From contig CAJUMC010000045.1 in the NCBI GenBank assembly GCA_910587085.1, forward strand, positions 1 to 25,880: a stretch of 25,880 bases of DNA, read 5' to 3'. The position numbers and the translations under genes were made by a program. The DNA comes from an uncultured Lachnospiraceae bacterium. GTDB lineage: Bacteria; Bacillota; Clostridia; Lachnospirales; Lachnospiraceae. Numbering within the stretch: the stretch's first letter is position 1; each line of letters opens with the position of its first letter. Of this stretch, positions 15,456 to 23,857 are shown in pieces. The notes under the pieces were generated by a model. The model was not told where the DNA came from, ran no database searches, and saw only the letters and a list, made by a program, of their open reading frames with translations.

Positions 15456-16961
15456 ATGAAAAAGGAAAAGGGCAGACCGAAACGGAAGGATGTTATGGAA
15501 GCCCCGTTTGAAATATATCGGCGATCTTTACCGGAAGCAGAGCAGGAAAAGCTTGCGCTGTTTTTTGATGACATAAAAAATCATGTAATGCTGGCGAAAG
15601 GAGAAGTCCTTAAGATCCGCACGGATTTTGAAAACGCACTGTTATACTACTCTTCTGCCGGTTTATCCCTGGACGATGCACTTGACAGGCTCAGCGTTTC
15701 CAACCTCGGCGGCTTTTACGCCCGCCCTCCGGTGCTCTGGTACAAGCTGGATGACGCGGCAAAAATATTTCCGCTTTCCATGCGGCACGGGCAGATGTCA
15801 GTTTTCCGGCTGTCAATCTATCTCAAACAGGATATTGTGCCGGAAATTCTGCAGATGTCTCTCAACTTCACAATAAAACGTTTTCCCAGCTTTGCCACCA
15901 CCGTGAAAAAGGGCTTCTTCTGGCATTATCTTGACGCATCAAAACGCAGATACGCGGTCGAATTAGAGTCCGGCATTCCCTGCAGGCCTCTGAAGATCTC
16001 CCGAAGCGCATCCCAGTCATTTCGTGTTGTATATTTTCATAACCGCGTAAGCATCGAGTATTTTCATGTCCTGACCGACGGAACCGGCGGTATGATATTT
16101 CTCAAAACGCTTATTGCGGAATATCTGCATTTACTCGGAACGGAATGGACCCGGGCGGACGGCGTGCTGAATATCAATGATATCCCGTCAGAACAGGAAA
16201 CGGCGAATGAATTTCTTCGCGCCGGTAAAGCAGAAAAAATGTCCGGTTATTCGTATCAGCCGGCCCTGCAGATGAGCGGGAAAATCTCAAAGGTTCAGCC
16301 CTGCCGTATTCTGCATTTCAGACTTGATGCATCCCGCTTAAAAGATATTGCCAGGTCCAAAAACGTAACTGTAACGTCATACATTCTTGCACTTCTGTTT
16401 GTTGCCGGAAAAAGCGCGACCGATGAACCCAAAGGCTGTATCAGCATTCAGGTTCCTGTCAATATGCGGAAATACTATCCCTCCGAAACGTTAAGGAACT
16501 TTTCGCTGTACTGCGGTATCCGGCTGCCCGCAGACTGCATTTCGGACACGGAATCCATTATTGAAAATATTTCGGAGCAGCTGAAGCAGGAAACCTCCCT
16601 GCAGAGCATGAGCAGAATGATGGCTTCTACAAAGCGCATGAATGAACTTCTGCGTTTTATCCCGTTATCCATCAAATCCGCGGCTGCCAGGAACATGTTC
16701 GGATTTCTCGGAGACTCGGCTTTCAGCAACACGCTTTCCAATCTCGGCGTTGTAAAAATGCCGCCGCAAATGGCACAGCAGATCGACAGCATGGATTTTA
16801 TGCTGGGAGGCAGCTGCGGGATGATAACCTTTGAGAATACCACAACATTGTCAGTCGCAAAAAGGACGGCGGACCCCTCCTTTGAAGAAAAGCTGTATGA
16901 TTTGTTTGCCGCGGACGGAATTATACCGGTTATGGAAGGGAGTGAGCTGTATGAATGTTAA
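15456..16961 (+). CDS. Condensation/alcohol acetyltransferase-like acyltransferase
   Basis: The 501-residue protein has the CoA-dependent acyltransferase fold signature HxxxDG as EYFHVLTDGTGG (His about residue 204, Asp about 208). The flanking pattern is of the alcohol acetyltransferase/PapA/condensation superfamily, including LSIYLKQDIVPEILQMSLNF in the N-half and ISIQVPVNMRKYYPSETLRN in the C-half. It therefore probably moves an acyl group from CoA to an alcohol or amine, acceptor unknown. AAAGGAT precedes the ATG by 7 bases, and the first ~13 residues are basic. It overlaps the next gene by 11 bases. In clostridia such proteins are commonly paired with a DUF6320 membrane protein, as here, which suggests a lipid or cell-envelope substrate. 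Confidence 0.82.
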   Translation: MKKEKGRPKRKDVMEAPFEIYRRSLPEAEQEKLALFFDDIKNHVMLAKGEVLKIRTDFENALLYYSSAGLSLDDALDRLSVSNLGGFYARPPVLWYKLDDAAKIFPLSMRHGQMSVFRLSIYLKQDIVPEILQMSLNFTIKRFPSFATTVKKGFFWHYLDASKRRYAVELESGIPCRPLKISRSASQSFRVVYFHNRVSIEYFHVLTDGTGGMIFLKTLIAEYLHLLGTEWTRADGVLNINDIPSEQETANEFLRAGKAEKMSGYSYQPALQMSGKISKVQPCRILHFRLDASRLKDIARSKNVTVTSYILALLFVAGKSATDEPKGCISIQVPVNMRKYYPSETLRNFSLYCGIRLPADCISDTESIIENISEQLKQETSLQSMSRMMASTKRMNELLRFIPLSIKSAAARNMFGFLGDSAFSNTLSNLGVVKMPPQMAQQIDSMDFMLGGSCGMITFENTTTLSVAKRTADPSFEEKLYDLFAADGIIPVMEGSELYEC

Positions 16962-17517
16962 AATCATCTACCCGCATGCGGAAAAGAAAAAAATACAAAG
17001 ACAGGATGTTATACACTGGGCTAAGTGGCCGTTTCTGCTTGCAGTCATCGCCTGCGTTATTGTCAACATTGCCGCAGGCCCCCCGGCTTGGTGCCTCATC
17101 AGCATCTGGTCGCTATGGATGGTCTGGTCGTTTTTTATCTCCCCCGCACTGGTGGAATACAATCGCATAAGCCTCTGGATACGTTTTATAACCAGCTCTT
17201 CCATTCTGCTGCTTATCATTGATACGCTTTTTCCGGCGGGCTGGTCGGCGGCCGTAGTGCCGATCGTTGATACCGGCGGGCTGGCCGTCGCCAGCATATT
17301 GTTTTTTACGGATCTGGAGAGGCAGAAACAAAATATGATGCCCCTGCTGCTCCTTCTTTTTTCCTGCCTGTTCCTATCCGTCAGCGGACTGCTTGGCGGC
17401 CGGATGACGTGGGAAATTATTGCAGCGGGTGCGCTTGCCGCCGCAGTGCTGGCCGTCTGCATTGCCGTACTGAGAAAAGGCCTTATACGGGAGCTCAGGA
17501 AAAGATTTCACACTTGA
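16951..17517 (+). CDS. DUF6320-like integral membrane protein
   Basis: The 188-residue membrane protein has a short basic cytoplasmic N-terminus (PHAEKKKIQRQD) and about six hydrophobic segments arranged as three hairpins, with a basic C-terminal tail (RKGLIRELRKRFHT). Its partner gene and pattern fit DUF6320, known as a companion of these acyltransferases; the assignment is from memory of that pairing. The start lies within the upstream gene (ATG 16951, stop of the first gene 16959-16961), with GGGAG before it. The frame is open further upstream, but only inside the acyltransferase gene. It probably anchors or assists the acyltransferase at the membrane. Confidence 0.8.
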   Translation: MNVKIIYPHAEKKKIQRQDVIHWAKWPFLLAVIACVIVNIAAGPPAWCLISIWSLWMVWSFFISPALVEYNRISLWIRFITSSSILLLIIDTLFPAGWSAAVVPIVDTGGLAVASILFFTDLERQKQNMMPLLLLLFSCLFLSVSGLLGGRMTWEIIAAGALAAAVLAVCIAVLRKGLIRELRKRFHT

Positions 17518-17571
17518 TTTCCGCAAAAAGTGCATTAGAAAACACAATTTAAATCCGAAGAAATCAAATCC

Positions 17572-17669
17572 GCGGAAATACTGCTCTTCCGCTGCCGCAC
17601 CGCGGCGGCTTTTGCTGTTTTGCTGCCGTGCGCGCCCTTGGGCAGCGGCAGCAAAAACAGTATTTCCGC
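17572..17669. terminator. Compound hairpin between convergent genes
   Basis: Outer arms GCGGAAATACTG (17572-17583) and CAGTATTTCCGC (17658-17669) are perfect 12-bp complements. An inner stem pairs CTGTTTTGCTGCCG (17617-17630) with CGGCAGCAAAAACAG (17646-17660, one-base bulge). The two overlap at the CAG, so they are alternative or stacked folds. It serves as a shared terminator for the plus-strand membrane gene and the minus-strand HAD gene. Confidence 0.7.
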
Positions 17670-17686
17670 TGCACTTTCATATTGCC

Positions 17687-18901
17687 TCAGCCTTCCAACA
17701 TTTCCTTAACCTTCTCCTCATACTCCGTAAGGCAGCCTGCATTTTCCAGCAGTCCCCTGTAAAAACTCATCAGATCAAGATCGCTTAGAATATAGTGTAC
17801 CTGACTGTTTTTTATTGCGATCTCGCACAGCTTTTCCCTCTCTTTTGACGTCCACCGGCTGTATCCGCTCAGCTTTCTGATAACAGAATGGGTTCTTGCG
17901 AAGTTGCCGCTTCCCTCCAGGGCAATAATCAGATCCTTTTTCTCCTGTTCTTCTCTGTCCGCATGGGCAGCGGCATTCTCACATTCCTTTCTGCAGGAAT
18001 AATAAACATTTTCCAGCACTTCATTGGTTGCCGTCCGGTCAATAATGGATTTCACCAAGCAGTCCAGATCGGATCCCTCCGTATAATCGGCAGAAGCATA
18101 ATACCTTATTCTTCCCTCCCGCATCATTTTATGTACTTTTTCCTTGTCTTCTTTGTATACACCAATCGAATAGCCACCATAAGTATTGACCAGCTTCATG
18201 CACGGGACATCCGTATCGCTGTCGCCGATATAAACCATATTCCGAAAGGGCACCCGTATCTCATCCGGAGCAAAGGAGTCGTTTACTCCCAGATTATTGA
18301 TATCCAGAACCCCTTTTTCGATTCGGAACAGATACTGGGTTTTCCCGGTATAATTTACAACCTGCGCAGGCCATACGGCCACCCCGCGGTCGTTATAATA
18401 AAATGAGCTTGCGAATATTTCTTTAAATGCTCCGGCTCTGGCGACGGAGGTTCCCTCGATCATTTCCTTAAGCCCGGAAGAAATAATATAGTGTTCCACG
18501 ATTACGTTTTTCGCCTTTCCGTACTGCCTGATCCGCTCAAACCATCCCTCGACTCCGGGAAAAAGCGTTACCTGCGCGCCGTATTCCATCAGTTTTTCCC
18601 TGGTAAACAGGACACGCCCCTGCGCTTTGTCCACCATCATATACATATAGGCAAGATTCTGATCCATATTGTTGCGTTCCGCAAGCTCGTTGGATTCCTT
18701 CCAGAAATCCGGAACATTGTAATTGACGGATTGAATGTAACCCTGCGCCTGCATATCATCCGGGGACAGGGTTTTATCAAAATCGTAGCAGATTGCCAGT
18801 ACAGGCCAGTCCTCCTTCTGCTTTCTTTCTGTTTTCCCATCCCTTTTTCTTTCCATTTTTCCATTCCTTTTTCTTTCCGTTTTCCCATTCCTTTGGTCCA
18901 T
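17687..18901 (-). CDS. HAD-superfamily hydrolase with repeat-encoded N-terminus
   Basis: Haloacid dehalogenase-fold phosphatase of 404 residues. Motif I is CYDFDKTLSPD, with nucleophile Asp40 and Asp42. The acid motif near the middle is VYIGDSDTDVPCMK. IISSGLKEMI is motif II-like. The substrate is unknown; the closest feel is the phosphoserine-phosphatase-like HAD group (PF12710). A ~120-residue charged helical C-terminal region follows the core. The start ATG at 18901 has GGGAG nine bases before it; longer in-frame starts lack one. Residues 4-27 are three copies of an 8-residue basic repeat. A perfect TTGACA promoter and a 150-base leader with a long inverted repeat lie upstream. Confidence 0.88.
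   Translation of the reverse strand: MDQRNGKTERKRNGKMERKRDGKTERKQKEDWPVLAICYDFDKTLSPDDMQAQGYIQSVNYNVPDFWKESNELAERNNMDQNLAYMYMMVDKAQGRVLFTREKLMEYGAQVTLFPGVEGWFERIRQYGKAKNVIVEHYIISSGLKEMIEGTSVARAGAFKEIFASSFYYNDRGVAVWPAQVVNYTGKTQYLFRIEKGVLDINNLGVNDSFAPDEIRVPFRNMVYIGDSDTDVPCMKLVNTYGGYSIGVYKEDKEKVHKMMREGRIRYYASADYTEGSDLDCLVKSIIDRTATNEVLENVYYSCRKECENAAAHADREEQEKKDLIIALEGSGNFARTHSVIRKLSGYSRWTSKEREKLCEIAIKNSQVHYILSDLDLMSFYRGLLENAGCLTEYEEKVKEMLEG
18821..18892 (-). repeat. Three 24-bp tandem repeats coding RNGKTERK
   Basis: Three consecutive 24-bp units encode RNGKTERK, RNGKMERK and RDGKTERK at the start of the HAD protein. Units differ by only a few bases. In-frame unit length means copy number can change without breaking the gene. 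Confidence 0.85.
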
Positions 18902-18952
18902 AATTTTCTCCCTTAAATCATTCTGCAGCTGTGCTGCTTCCGCGCTTTTTTC

Positions 18953-19013
18953 TCCGGATACCCTCCGGCCGGGCAATGAATCAATCCGTTTTCCGCCCCC
19001 TGCAGTATCCGGA
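18953..19013 (-). promoter_or_regulatory. Inverted repeat in the HAD-gene leader
   Basis: TCCGGATAC (18953-18961) and GTATCCGGA (19005-19013) are perfect 9-bp arms enclosing 43 bases that include CGGCCGG, between the promoter and the HAD start. It could be a structured leader; no known riboswitch was recognised. Confidence 0.4.
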
Positions 19014-19056
19014 TTTCTTACTTTCCCTGCTGCTGTTTTTCCATCAGGATATCTCC

Positions 19057-19085
19057 AATTTAGTGTAAATAATTTTCTTTGTCAA
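19057..19085 (-). promoter_or_regulatory. Sigma-A type promoter of the HAD gene
   Basis: On the minus strand a perfect TTGACA (19080-19085) is followed after 17 bases by TAAATT (19057-19062), giving a leader of about 150 bases. The rest of the 447-bp region between the HAD and pullulanase genes holds no gene. Confidence 0.7.
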
Positions 19086-19218
19086 GCAGATTTTGTCCGG
19101 CACAGTTAATAAATGTGTGCTTTTCAGAGGAGGAAACAGGGGATTCCAATTTTCATCACATTTATTTTCGATTTTTTTCGAAATTTTCAGCTTTTCTCTC
19201 GATTTTCTCCGCTGCTCA

Positions 19219-19227
19219 TGGTATACT
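19219..19227 (+). promoter_or_regulatory. Extended -10 promoter of the pullulanase gene
   Basis: TGGTATACT gives TG-N-TATACT, an extended -10; no clear -35 is seen. The leader is about 115 bases. An AT-rich region upstream (19140-19205) has a TTCGA...TCGAA repeat that could bind a regulator. Confidence 0.5.
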
Positions 19228-19348
19228 ATAAGCATGACCGGCAGGAATATTTTTCTTTTTCTGCCCGGAACAGTTTTGCAGATTAAATGCGTCAGTCCCG
19301 CATCCGCGGCATCCGCGGTCTGCCGGAAGATGCAGAAATGAGGTAAGT

Positions 19349-21661
19349 ATGAAAAAATTATCAGAATCCGTTATATCTTCCCAGGTTTTTGAAGACGGCG
19401 CCGCACAAGCCGGCGCCTGCCAGGACAGCGCGGCAGAAAACCTCTTTGCAGCAGATGGGGCCAAAACCGGCACCGCAGATGACGCTTCCCGCAGCTCAGA
19501 GGAAAACTCTCTGCTGGCGGAAGCCGCGGAAACAAAAAACGACGCGGCTAAAAACTGCCCCGCTGCAGCACCGGCGGCGCGGATTGCCGCGCTGACTGCG
19601 CTCTATGATTCCGAGGAGTTTAACCTTCGGCTCCTTTATTCCGGCCATGACCTCGGCGCAGTCTGTACGCCCGAAGGCACCGAATTCCGCCTCTGGGCAC
19701 CGACGGCAGAACGCGTGGAGCTGCAGCTCTTCTTCTCCTGCACTGACAAGCCGGAAGAAACGCTCCCGATGCAGAAGCAGGAGCAGGGCGTCTGGTTCCT
19801 GGCGGATTCCCGCAATCTGCACGGCGTCCATTATACCTATCTTGTAACCGTGGACGGCAGAACCGCGGAGACCACCGATCCTTACGCGCGCGCCTGCAGC
19901 GCAAACGGTGTGCGTTCCATGGCCGTTGAGCTGGCGCGCACCGACCCGGACGGCTGGGAGGAGGATCGCGGCCCGGCGCTCGCACAGCCGACCGACGCCG
20001 TGCTCTATGAACTCCATATCCGCGATATTTCCGTCGACGCCTCCTCCGGAATCCGGGCAAAGGGAAAATTCTCCGGCCTGGCCGAGCGCGGCACGAGAAA
20101 CAGCGCCGGGCTTCCGACCGGGCTCGACCACATCTGCGGACTCGGCGCGACGCATGTCCACCTGCTGCCGAGCTTTGACTTTTCCTCGGTGGACGAAACC
20201 GCCGGACAGCCCTCCTTCAACTGGGGCTATGATCCCGCAAATTACAATATCCCGGAGGGTTCCTACAGCAGCAATCCGCAGGACGGCGCCGTCCGCATCC
20301 GCGAATTCAAGGAGCTCGTGAAGGCGTTCCATTCGCGCGGCATTGGTGTCATTATGGATGTTGTCTATAATCACACGGCCGCCTCGGAAGATTCCTGCTT
20401 TAACCGGACAGTTCCATACTACTATTACCGGATGACGCCGACAGGCTGCTTTTCCAACGGCTCCGGCTGCGGCAACGAAACCGCTACCAACCGCCCGATG
20501 GTACGCCGCTATCTTATGGATTCCGTCGCCTACTGGGCACAGGAATACCACATCGACGGCTTCCGCTTCGATCTGATGGGCCTGCACGACCTTGAAACAA
20601 TGCGCGCGATCCGGGAGCGGCTTGACAGGATCAATCCGCAGCTGCTGATGTACGGCGAAGGCTGGACCGGCGGCAACTCCGTTCTTCCGGAGGAGGAGCG
20701 CGCCGTCAAAAAAAATATCGGCCGCGCGGCCGGCATCGCGGCGTTTAATGACAATCTGCGCGACGCCCTGAAGGGCAGCGTATTCTCCGACCGGGACAAA
20801 GGATTTGTATCCGGCAAAAAAGGGCTCTGCGGGGAGATACGCTTCGGCGTTGCCGGCTGCACCGCACACCCGCAGCTTATTTTTGCTGCCGGCCAGGCCG
20901 GGAAAGAGATTTTGCCTCCGGCCCCGGCCAAGGCAGGCCGTCCCCGGAATACTGTCCGTACGGCATCTTCTCTGCTTGCGAGGAATGCTTCCTCCGCGGC
21001 GGAGCCTGTCCGATCCGCAGACAGGGCCTGGGCGATCTCGCCGGCGCAGAGCATCAATTATGTTTCGGCGCATGACAACCTGACACTCTGGGATAAGCTC
21101 ACCGTTTCCTGCCGTCCCTGCCCCCGGAAACTGCGCGTGCGCATGAACCTTCTGGCCGCCGCCGTCTGCTTCACCTCGCAGGGAATCCCGTTTCTTCAGG
21201 CAGGGGAGGAATTCCTTCGCTCAAAGCCAGCCCCGGACGGAGCCGGCTTTGTCGAAAACAGCTACAATTCTCCGGACTCCGTCAATTCCATAAAATGGGA
21301 TGAACTGACGAAAAACAGGATCGTATTCCATTATTACCGCGGTCTGATCGCCTTCCGGAAGGCTCATCCGGCTCTCCGGCTCTCGGATGCCGGCCTTGTT
21401 GCAAAGCATCTGGAATTTTTTACCAAAGTCCCGGATAATACGGTCGGCTTCATGCTGAAAGATCATGCGGGAGGCGATTCCCTGAGGGAAATCTGCATCC
21501 TGTACAATCCGAATCCCGCTCCGGCGCAGTTTACCATCCCGGAGGGCGGCTGGGAAGTTTACGCGGAGGACGGCACGGCCGGCACCGGGCTGATTCGCCG
21601 GCACCGGGGACAGGTAATCGAGGCCGCACCGATTTCATGTACGATTCTCGGCAGAAGCTGA
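19349..21661 (+). CDS. pulA: Type I pullulanase (GH13) with an inserted segment
   Basis: Debranching enzyme that cleaves alpha-1,6 bonds of pullulan, glycogen or amylopectin. No signal peptide is seen, so it is likely cytoplasmic. The 770 residues comprise an acidic, Ala-rich N-terminus (~1-85), a CBM48-like domain (~95-190) and the catalytic barrel. The pullulanase motif FNWGYDPANY is present. GH13 regions are DVVYNHT (337-343), GFRFDLMG with nucleophile Asp408, YGEGW with acid Glu437 and SAHDN with Asp576. The Glu-Asp gap of 139 residues is about 48 longer than I recall for B. subtilis AmyX. The excess is a Pro/Ala/Arg-rich stretch at ~512-565. GAGG precedes the ATG by 5 bases. It stands alone on the plus strand. 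Confidence 0.93.
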   Translation: MKKLSESVISSQVFEDGAAQAGACQDSAAENLFAADGAKTGTADDASRSSEENSLLAEAAETKNDAAKNCPAAAPAARIAALTALYDSEEFNLRLLYSGHDLGAVCTPEGTEFRLWAPTAERVELQLFFSCTDKPEETLPMQKQEQGVWFLADSRNLHGVHYTYLVTVDGRTAETTDPYARACSANGVRSMAVELARTDPDGWEEDRGPALAQPTDAVLYELHIRDISVDASSGIRAKGKFSGLAERGTRNSAGLPTGLDHICGLGATHVHLLPSFDFSSVDETAGQPSFNWGYDPANYNIPEGSYSSNPQDGAVRIREFKELVKAFHSRGIGVIMDVVYNHTAASEDSCFNRTVPYYYYRMTPTGCFSNGSGCGNETATNRPMVRRYLMDSVAYWAQEYHIDGFRFDLMGLHDLETMRAIRERLDRINPQLLMYGEGWTGGNSVLPEEERAVKKNIGRAAGIAAFNDNLRDALKGSVFSDRDKGFVSGKKGLCGEIRFGVAGCTAHPQLIFAAGQAGKEILPPAPAKAGRPRNTVRTASSLLARNASSAAEPVRSADRAWAISPAQSINYVSAHDNLTLWDKLTVSCRPCPRKLRVRMNLLAAAVCFTSQGIPFLQAGEEFLRSKPAPDGAGFVENSYNSPDSVNSIKWDELTKNRIVFHYYRGLIAFRKAHPALRLSDAGLVAKHLEFFTKVPDNTVGFMLKDHAGGDSLREICILYNPNPAPAQFTIPEGGWEVYAEDGTAGTGLIRRHRGQVIEAAPISCTILGRS

Positions 21662-21739
21662 GCCCGGATAACCGTATTTGCCCGGCCTGTTCCGCCTGAC
21701 TCTCTCTTCCTATACGCTCAAGCTGCCGCCGTTACGGTT

Positions 21740-21767
21740 GCGGGAAGCGCCCAAAAGCGCTTCCCGC
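21740..21767. terminator. Strong hairpin between pulA and asnB
   Basis: Perfect 11-bp arms GCGGGAAGCGC (21740-21750) and GCGCTTCCCGC (21757-21767) have a 6-base loop; flanking bases extend pairing imperfectly. It lies between convergent genes and can serve both, though neither side has a good T-run. The core GCGGGAAGC/GCTTCCCGC is the same as in the hairpin at 3071-3096. Confidence 0.6.
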
Positions 21768-21853
21768 AGCGGTGACGGCAATCAGCAGCGCCGCACCTGC
21801 CGGGAAAGGCAGCATGACGGACGCGCAATGTTCAGCATATCCTGCGAGATGAA

Positions 21854-23797
21854 TCATATCTCGATCCCGATCCGGTACTCCCTCAGCCAGTAATTCACCT
21901 GCAAAAGATATGCGTACAGCTGCGGTCCGGCCATCAGCTGCCCGTACCACGGCTTTGCATAATCGGACGGCATCGCCATAAACCGCTCCGCTTTCTCTTG
22001 GTCGATCAGCGCATGGATCGGCTGGCCCTTATCCTGCAGCATTCCGCGGAAGCGCTCCTTTAAAATACGCTCGTATCCCGGATGATAGGTCTTCGGATAC
22101 GGGCTCTTTCTGCGGTACAGCACCTCATGCGGCAGGTAGCGCTCTCCCGCCCTGCGCAGCAGGCCCTTCACCAGACCGTCCGGACATTTCATCTCCCACG
22201 GCACATTGTAGACATACTCGACAATCCGGTGATCCGCAAACGGCACGCGCGCCTCCAGGCCGCTTGCCATACTGGTGCGGTCCATGCGGTCGAGCAGCGT
22301 CACCATAAACCAGTTCAGATTCAGCCAGCCGATGCGCTGCCTTCGCTGCTCCTGCTTTGAAAGGCCCGTATTGACCGGCGCTTCCCGCATTGTCGCTTCG
22401 TATGCCTCCCGCTCGTATTCCTCCAGCCTCAGCTTTTCAATGATATCATCCCGCAGCATTGCCGTACGCATGCTGAATTCGTTTGACCAAGGAAATCCTT
22501 CCTTATTCAGCAGTTCCTCCCGATGGAACCACGGATAGCCGCCGAAAATCTCGTCGGCACATTCCCCGGTCAGCGTTACCTTGTCGTATTGGACAACCTG
22601 GCTGCAGAAATAGAGCATTGACGCCTCGACGTCGGCCATGCAGGGCAGATCCCTCGCCCGAACCGCCGGATAAAGATAATCTGCCAGCAGCTCGTTGTCG
22701 CATTCCAGAAAACGGTGGTTTGTTCCGCATGCCTTCACCATCAGCTCGGCATAAGGGCGATCCTGCGAGGGCTGGTAGCTGCTCGCCTGAAAATACGAAT
22801 CGTTGCCGGTAAAATCAAAGGAAAAGGTGTCCAGCACCTTTCCCTGCTTTTTCAGCTCCGCCGCACAGATTGCCGTGACAAGGCTGGAATCTATCCCGCC
22901 GGAAAGAAACGTGCTGATCGGAATATCCGAAAGCATCTGCATGCGCACCGCATCCGTCAGCAGCCATTCCGTGTGCTCCACGGTCTGCGCAAAGCTCTCC
23001 GTATGATCCGCGGCCTGAAGTCTCCAGTAATATTTCTCTCGGATATCCGGCGTTAAGTCCGCTCCCGGCGTAATCTCCAGCAGGCTTCCGGCCCGTACCT
23101 CGCGTATCCCCCGGAACACACCCTTCCCCGGCGTTTTTGCCGGCCCGAGGGCAAAAACCTCACAGAGCCCCTCTCTGTCCAGTTTTGCCTCGAAATCCGG
23201 CACTGCCAGAATTCCCTTAAGCTCCGACGCAAAATACAGCACGCCCTTCGAGACGGAATAAAACAGCGGTTTTACCCCGAGCCGGTCACGGCACAGCAGC
23301 AGACGGCGCTCCTTTTCCTCCCATATCGCAAAAGCGAAAATACCGTTCAGCCGCTTGAAAAATTCGCTTCCGTGCAGCCAGTAGCCGTTCAGAATCACCT
23401 CGGTATCGCAGGAGGTTTCAAACGACATTCCCTCCGAAACCAGCTCCTCCCGCAGGTGCTTCATATTATAAATTTCACCGTTGTAAACAATGCTGACCTC
23501 CCTGCCCCCGGAACATCTGACGATCGGCTGATGCCCGCGCTCCAGGTCAAGAATGGAAAGACGCACATGCGCCAGCCCGCACTCCGTGGAAAGATAGAGC
23601 CCCTCGTCGTCCGGGCCGCGGTGCTTTTGCACCCGGTTCATACACTCCAGCAGTTCCCTGCCGCAGCCCGGTTTCTCCCCGTCCCCGCTCATCCTGCGGC
23701 TGCCGCCGCAGCACTGCATCGACAGAGAATCTGAAAATCCCTGATTTTCAAACCTTCGCCCCGCTCCCGGCGCAAAAAAGCCTGAAATACCACACAT
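21854..23797 (-). CDS. asnB: Asparagine synthetase, glutamine-hydrolysing
   Basis: Makes asparagine from aspartate, glutamine and ATP in the cytoplasm. The 647-residue protein starts MCGISGFF, the required Cys2 nucleophile of class II glutamine amidotransferases. RLSILDLERGHQPI and YNGEIYN follow in the glutaminase domain. The synthetase domain has the PP-loop LSGGIDSSL at ~299-305. AGGAGG lies 6 bases before this ATG, so the 10-residue longer start is rejected. Between FFAPG and ECMNRVQKHRGPDDEG lie about 35 extra Cys/Gly/Ser-rich residues not usual in AsnB. It is 60 bp downstream of dpaB. B. subtilis has a sporulation-linked paralogue (AsnO), so a sporulation role is plausible. Confidence 0.94.
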   Translation of the reverse strand: MCGISGFFAPGAGRRFENQGFSDSLSMQCCGGSRRMSGDGEKPGCGRELLECMNRVQKHRGPDDEGLYLSTECGLAHVRLSILDLERGHQPIVRCSGGREVSIVYNGEIYNMKHLREELVSEGMSFETSCDTEVILNGYWLHGSEFFKRLNGIFAFAIWEEKERRLLLCRDRLGVKPLFYSVSKGVLYFASELKGILAVPDFEAKLDREGLCEVFALGPAKTPGKGVFRGIREVRAGSLLEITPGADLTPDIREKYYWRLQAADHTESFAQTVEHTEWLLTDAVRMQMLSDIPISTFLSGGIDSSLVTAICAAELKKQGKVLDTFSFDFTGNDSYFQASSYQPSQDRPYAELMVKACGTNHRFLECDNELLADYLYPAVRARDLPCMADVEASMLYFCSQVVQYDKVTLTGECADEIFGGYPWFHREELLNKEGFPWSNEFSMRTAMLRDDIIEKLRLEEYEREAYEATMREAPVNTGLSKQEQRRQRIGWLNLNWFMVTLLDRMDRTSMASGLEARVPFADHRIVEYVYNVPWEMKCPDGLVKGLLRRAGERYLPHEVLYRRKSPYPKTYHPGYERILKERFRGMLQDKGQPIHALIDQEKAERFMAMPSDYAKPWYGQLMAGPQLYAYLLQVNYWLREYRIGIEI

Positions 23798-23857
23798 GTG
23801 AATCCTCCTGTCCGCATAATCATGCAATAAATTATTTGTGCGGCATATTGCAGCCGC

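Noticed and set aside
19496..21073. Long open frame (525 codons) antisense to the pullulanase gene
   Set aside because: It mirrors the high-GC third codon positions of pulA; no family motif and no ribosome site.
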